From NCBI RefSeq assembly GCF_000002425.4, contig NC_037271.1, positions 2,983,404 to 3,047,403 on the forward strand: a stretch of DNA of 64,000 nucleotides, written 5' to 3'. Both the position numbers and the translations under genes were made by a program. Shown here piece after piece: positions 60,571-64,000 of this stretch (the first letter of the stretch is position 1; every line of letters begins with the position of its first letter). Below the pieces are notes generated by a model. The model saw nothing but the letters and a program-made list of their open reading frames with translations. It was not told the DNA's origin and ran no database searches. The DNA comes from Physcomitrium patens. Its lineage: Eukaryota; Streptophyta; Bryopsida; Funariales; Funariaceae.

Positions 60571-62000
60571 GGTGTGTGTTTCCTGCTTTCCAGTTCAAGT
60601 TTCAATAGAAAGTTACTGATTGGTGCATTTTTATTTTTATTTCATTTTATTTTAAATCTTGGCAATTTGATGATATATTTTGTTGAATAAAACAAGGATT
60701 GAGTTCCACGTTGTTTGTTTATTTTAGAACATGGAGTGCATGCAAATATTTTGATCGATTTTTTTTTTGAAAACACTTGTTTGTATCTAATAATTCATGA
60801 ATAACTCAAAAATAGGTTGAGGTCAATCAAACTTCAAACAAAATCGTTCAGTGGTGCTTCAAGAGAATATCAACACAATTATAATGTTTTCATATTTTTC
60901 ACGTATTTCTTTTTTTGCAAAGATATGATTTTGAAATCATTGGAAGTAACAAATATTATATCAAAGTTAGTTTTATAAATAACAAACATTAATCTATTTT
61001 AGTATATTAAAGACAAATAGTCTCTAATCATCAACCAGTAAATTGAGAGACTTGAATTTGAGATGCTCGGATTAGGTATTCAATTTCGATTTAAAAATAC
61101 ATACATACATTCATACATACATTTTTTTCATATGCCCCACTATTCCTTGGGACCAAATCCACTTTCACCTAGTTGCCCAAAAAGAGCTGCCCTCACGAAA
61201 AAAGTTACATCGACAGCTTTAAAAAGTAAAACTGACACTTGGCAGTGACAACGAAACAACCATTACATCCATCCGCTGATGCTATATTAGAACAGCAGAT
61301 CAGGGCCTTTTTAGGAATCCTCGCTCCCCTTGGGACTGCGGAAATGCATTCAGTGCATGCACCTCCCTCCCCCCCTTTAAGGTTTCCGTTTTTTTACAGA
61401 AAAAATTAAAATTATAAATAGTATTAAAATAAAATAATGTTAAAGTATAAAAGTTTTCGGTTTCTTCCCTGCTCTGCCCTGCTCATGCTTTTGGCCCGCG
61501 TGTCGAAAAAATCCACGTGCCTTCCGAGCTGACATGGGGCCCGGATTGGCCACATCAGCAGGGAGCTACATCCAAGGCGTGGGCATGGGCAGCGTACTCT
61601 TGCCAGCTCAGACTTTTTGGATTAGGGGCCCTAAAAAGGACCGCCGAGGCTGCTTCCAAGGTGGCGATGCCACATCACCATCCTCTGAAAAAAAAGGGGG
61701 GCAGGGCTGGGCCGGGCCGGGCCGGGTCCGGGGGGGAAGGGGTGGCTCATTCTTCCAAGGGGGCTCTCATTTGAGTCTTCAATGTAGCAGATTTGAAGAG
61801 GTCTTGGGCCTTTGAAAATATTTATATATATATATATATATATATTAATTTTTTTTTGTCTTGGTGTAATAAAAAAAGACGTATAGGAGAAAACAATCTT
61901 ATACTGGCATGAAAATACAATCGTGTTTTTAAAATATTGGAAGCATAAAATAATCAATATAAACACTATATGTTTACACACAATTTGAAACTCTATTTCC
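60239..62000. other. two small GC-rich islands, no gene assigned
   Basis: The segments 60240-60520 and 61450-61815 are GC-richer, with Gly/Arg/Pro-biased open frames on the plus strand (60239-60619, 61517-61774, 61534-61815). A G-box CACGTG lies at 61514-61519, and the GC-rich run GGGCCGGGCCGGGCCGGG is at about 61709-61727. A (TA)n followed by (TG)n tract is at about 60534-60580. No domain, splice chain or start context supports a gene. Confidence 0.35.
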
Positions 62001-63348
62001 TAATACCCAGGGTGCACACACACACGTATATATTTCACTAAGTTTAAATACATTATTATGTACCAATCATCTAGTTCTGTAAGAACAAAATTGAACACAT
62101 TATTCATTCTTTTTTAAAAAAAAAATTCATACACGCATTGAACTTGTGAATATATTTTTCTTTTTCTCTTTTTTTAGAGAGGATGGAATGATTTTTTTTT
62201 AATATTCTGATTTATCCACATTAAATTTTCACTATATACAAAATAAATAAATAAAGAATGGGATAACAAAAGATGAAGAGAAAACTGCTCTCAAGATATT
62301 CCATCATGCTCATGTTCATATTGGTTTTGTTTTATTTCATGTTAATTTATTCTTAATCCTTACATACATCTACTCAACAAAGACGTTTCACGAAAAAAGG
62401 GTACATGGAACCATTTTGCCTCAAAGAAGAGCTACAACAACAACAGCCCCATAAAGTTCAGACAGCATGAAGGATCTAACATTAGGGTTTCTTATTTACA
62501 TACATTCAATGAAATAGTGCTTTGGAACAGTATCAAGGGGATCTCATTTGTTCATAGCATAACTGCTACTACAATCCATCCTTTTTCTCTTCACATTGCC
62601 AAAGGTGTGTCTCCACATCCAATAATCTTGTTGCCTTTTGTGGATACTCTAAGATCTGCATCTTCCCTCCCATTTGATCCATTAGGAGGTGCATTTTTGG
62701 AGTTTGACCTGGCACAAATGTAATTTTAGTTGATACTTTCATTCCTGATTTTTTTATTGTATATATATATATTTGAAAATTTATTAAGACAGACAGAACT
62801 TGCAATTTAAGCAGAGTAATACACCATTCAAATGCTAAATCCATTACCACAACATAAATATTGATGGGCCCTTGAGACTGTGGGGCATTTTTATTTATTC
62901 ACTTAATTATCTTGTCAAGTCCAATTGCAAATGTTCAATTTAATATACATTTCCATTTTGTGTTTCTGTTGATAGAATTCATGAAAAATCTGCCAAAATG
63001 AAGGACTGTGCTGCAGATTTGTGGCCATTTCTAGTTTTATTTGTTGTCAGAAATATAGTTTCTTTCTGAGTTGTGGATGACCAAAAGCTTTACTGCAATG
63101 TGTACCTAGTAACAAGATGCAAGTACAAAAGGACCATGAGAAAGTGTTTCTTATATTTATTGTTATTTGGTTTCCTTCTCTTTGTCAGATGCTTGGATAA
63201 CAATCTGTGATTCCCCTCCAACCCCAGCGGAGAGGGTGTCCTTCATAGGGCGGGGGGGCTCTTTTTCCAACAATTAGGTCTATCTCAACACAAGTCTATT
63301 ATTAAAAAGAGAATGCAAACCTGTCCACTTTGCCCCCCCCCCCCTACT

Positions 63349-63400
63349 TGTAAGCCACTTTGGGTGCCCATTTTTGTAAGCCACTTTGGGTGCCCGTTTT
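63349..63400. repeat. two-copy 26-bp tandem repeat
   Basis: TGTAAGCCACTTTGGGTGCC plus CATTTT is repeated immediately with one change (A to G). A third partial TGTA follows. Confidence 0.85.
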
Positions 63401-63740
63401 TGTACACTATTTGGTTGTAAGCATTATGGGTATGTGATTTTGCATGATTTTTTGGGGCATTATTCACAATGCTTTGTTGTTGTCTTTTCACAAAAGAAAA
63501 AAAAAAAGAATATAACATGGGAAGATGTGTCTTGATATGATAGAAGATTGATGACACTATTGTGGAAAACTCTGACATTTCATCACTAAGGTTGAATTGA
63601 GGATAGCAATTATTGGAGGAAGTCTTGAATAAGAAGACTTTTACAAGTTTATGGTTTAACAATTCACCTTTTTCTAGTGCAAAGACAACATCAAATTTTT
63701 AACTTAAAGTACTATGTATGTTCAGTTATGCATGGTTTCT

Positions 63741-63764
63741 ATAGATAGATAGATAGATAGATAG
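63741..63764. repeat. (GATA)n microsatellite
   Basis: Six perfect ATAG/GATA units. Confidence 0.85.
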
Positions 63765-64000
63765 ACACACTTGTGATGTTGAACCACGTGATAACTTAAT
63801 AATTTAATTGAAGTTGCATTGATTGTTGGTCAATGTAACATTTGCAACTTTTAAATTAATAATTCAATCTCCCTCAATTCTATAAATAATCATACAATTT
63901 CTTATAAAATTTATGCATGTATATAAATGAAAATTTAACAATGTTACTCTATGAAAAATTATATTATTTTCAAAATATAGTGTTCATAATGAATTGAGTA

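Larger units (their letters stand above)
62005..64000. other. AT-rich flank with short simple repeats
   Basis: A short open region at 62517-62850 (both strands) has protein-like composition but no recognisable family. It also holds a C-run at about 63334-63344, a two-copy 26-bp repeat, (GATA)n at 63741-63764 and a G-box at 63785-63790. Confidence 0.4.

Noticed and set aside
60534..60580. (TA)n/(TG)n tract as a promoter
   Set aside because: It is a simple microsatellite like at least ten others in the window; no gene starts nearby.

Overview
The window looks like nuclear DNA of a land plant, probably a non-seed plant and perhaps a moss. That placement is an inference from intron-rich genes with plant-specific products, gene islands of roughly 45% GC set in very AT-rich DNA, abundant (TA)n tracts and decayed LTR retrotransposons. 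The species cannot be fixed from the sequence alone.

Three protein-coding genes could be rebuilt exon by exon with every splice phase closing. (1) 2089-4238, minus strand: an OsmC/Ohr-family peroxide-resistance protein, 6 exons, 183 aa, with both redox cysteines and an Arg-rich presequence. (2) 10692-15369, plus strand: the chloroplast site-2-type metalloprotease EGY1, 10 exons, 600 aa, with HEVGH and LDGG metal-site motifs, a GC-AG intron, and a perfect 115-bp tandem duplication that copies the end of exon 8 with its splice donor. (3) 36147-39737, minus strand: an inositol-tetrakisphosphate 1-kinase (ITPK), 10 exons, 334 aa, with a TATA box and a (GA)n leader about 1.6-1.9 kb upstream and a perfect hairpin in intron 3. 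The three genes are neighbours on different strands and show no sign of joint function.

The 18.6-34.7 kb block is a nest of retroelements. A Ty1/copia element (18570-34747, both LTRs, matching GAAAT target-site duplication, initiator-Met-tRNA-like primer site) is split by a Ty3/gypsy chromovirus-like element (about 23171-32868). It also holds a 446-bp solo LTR (21046-21491) with three perfect four-unit heat-shock elements just upstream of a TATA box. That LTR is the most interesting signal in the window. Fragments of the same gypsy LTR family lie at 27085-27365 (minus) and 51350-51830 (minus); the second belongs to an internally deleted gypsy copy abutting a copia gag fragment (49460-50030).

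The rest is AT-rich intergenic DNA with microsatellites, a degenerate 72-bp tandem array (8690-9665), a degenerate ~11-bp array (27420-28030), foldback structures (15436-15771, 48898-48975), and several GC-rich islands (34780-36100, 39738-42500, 45280-47720, 56600-57740, 60240-61800) that look promoter-like or hold broken exon-like frames that I could not identify.
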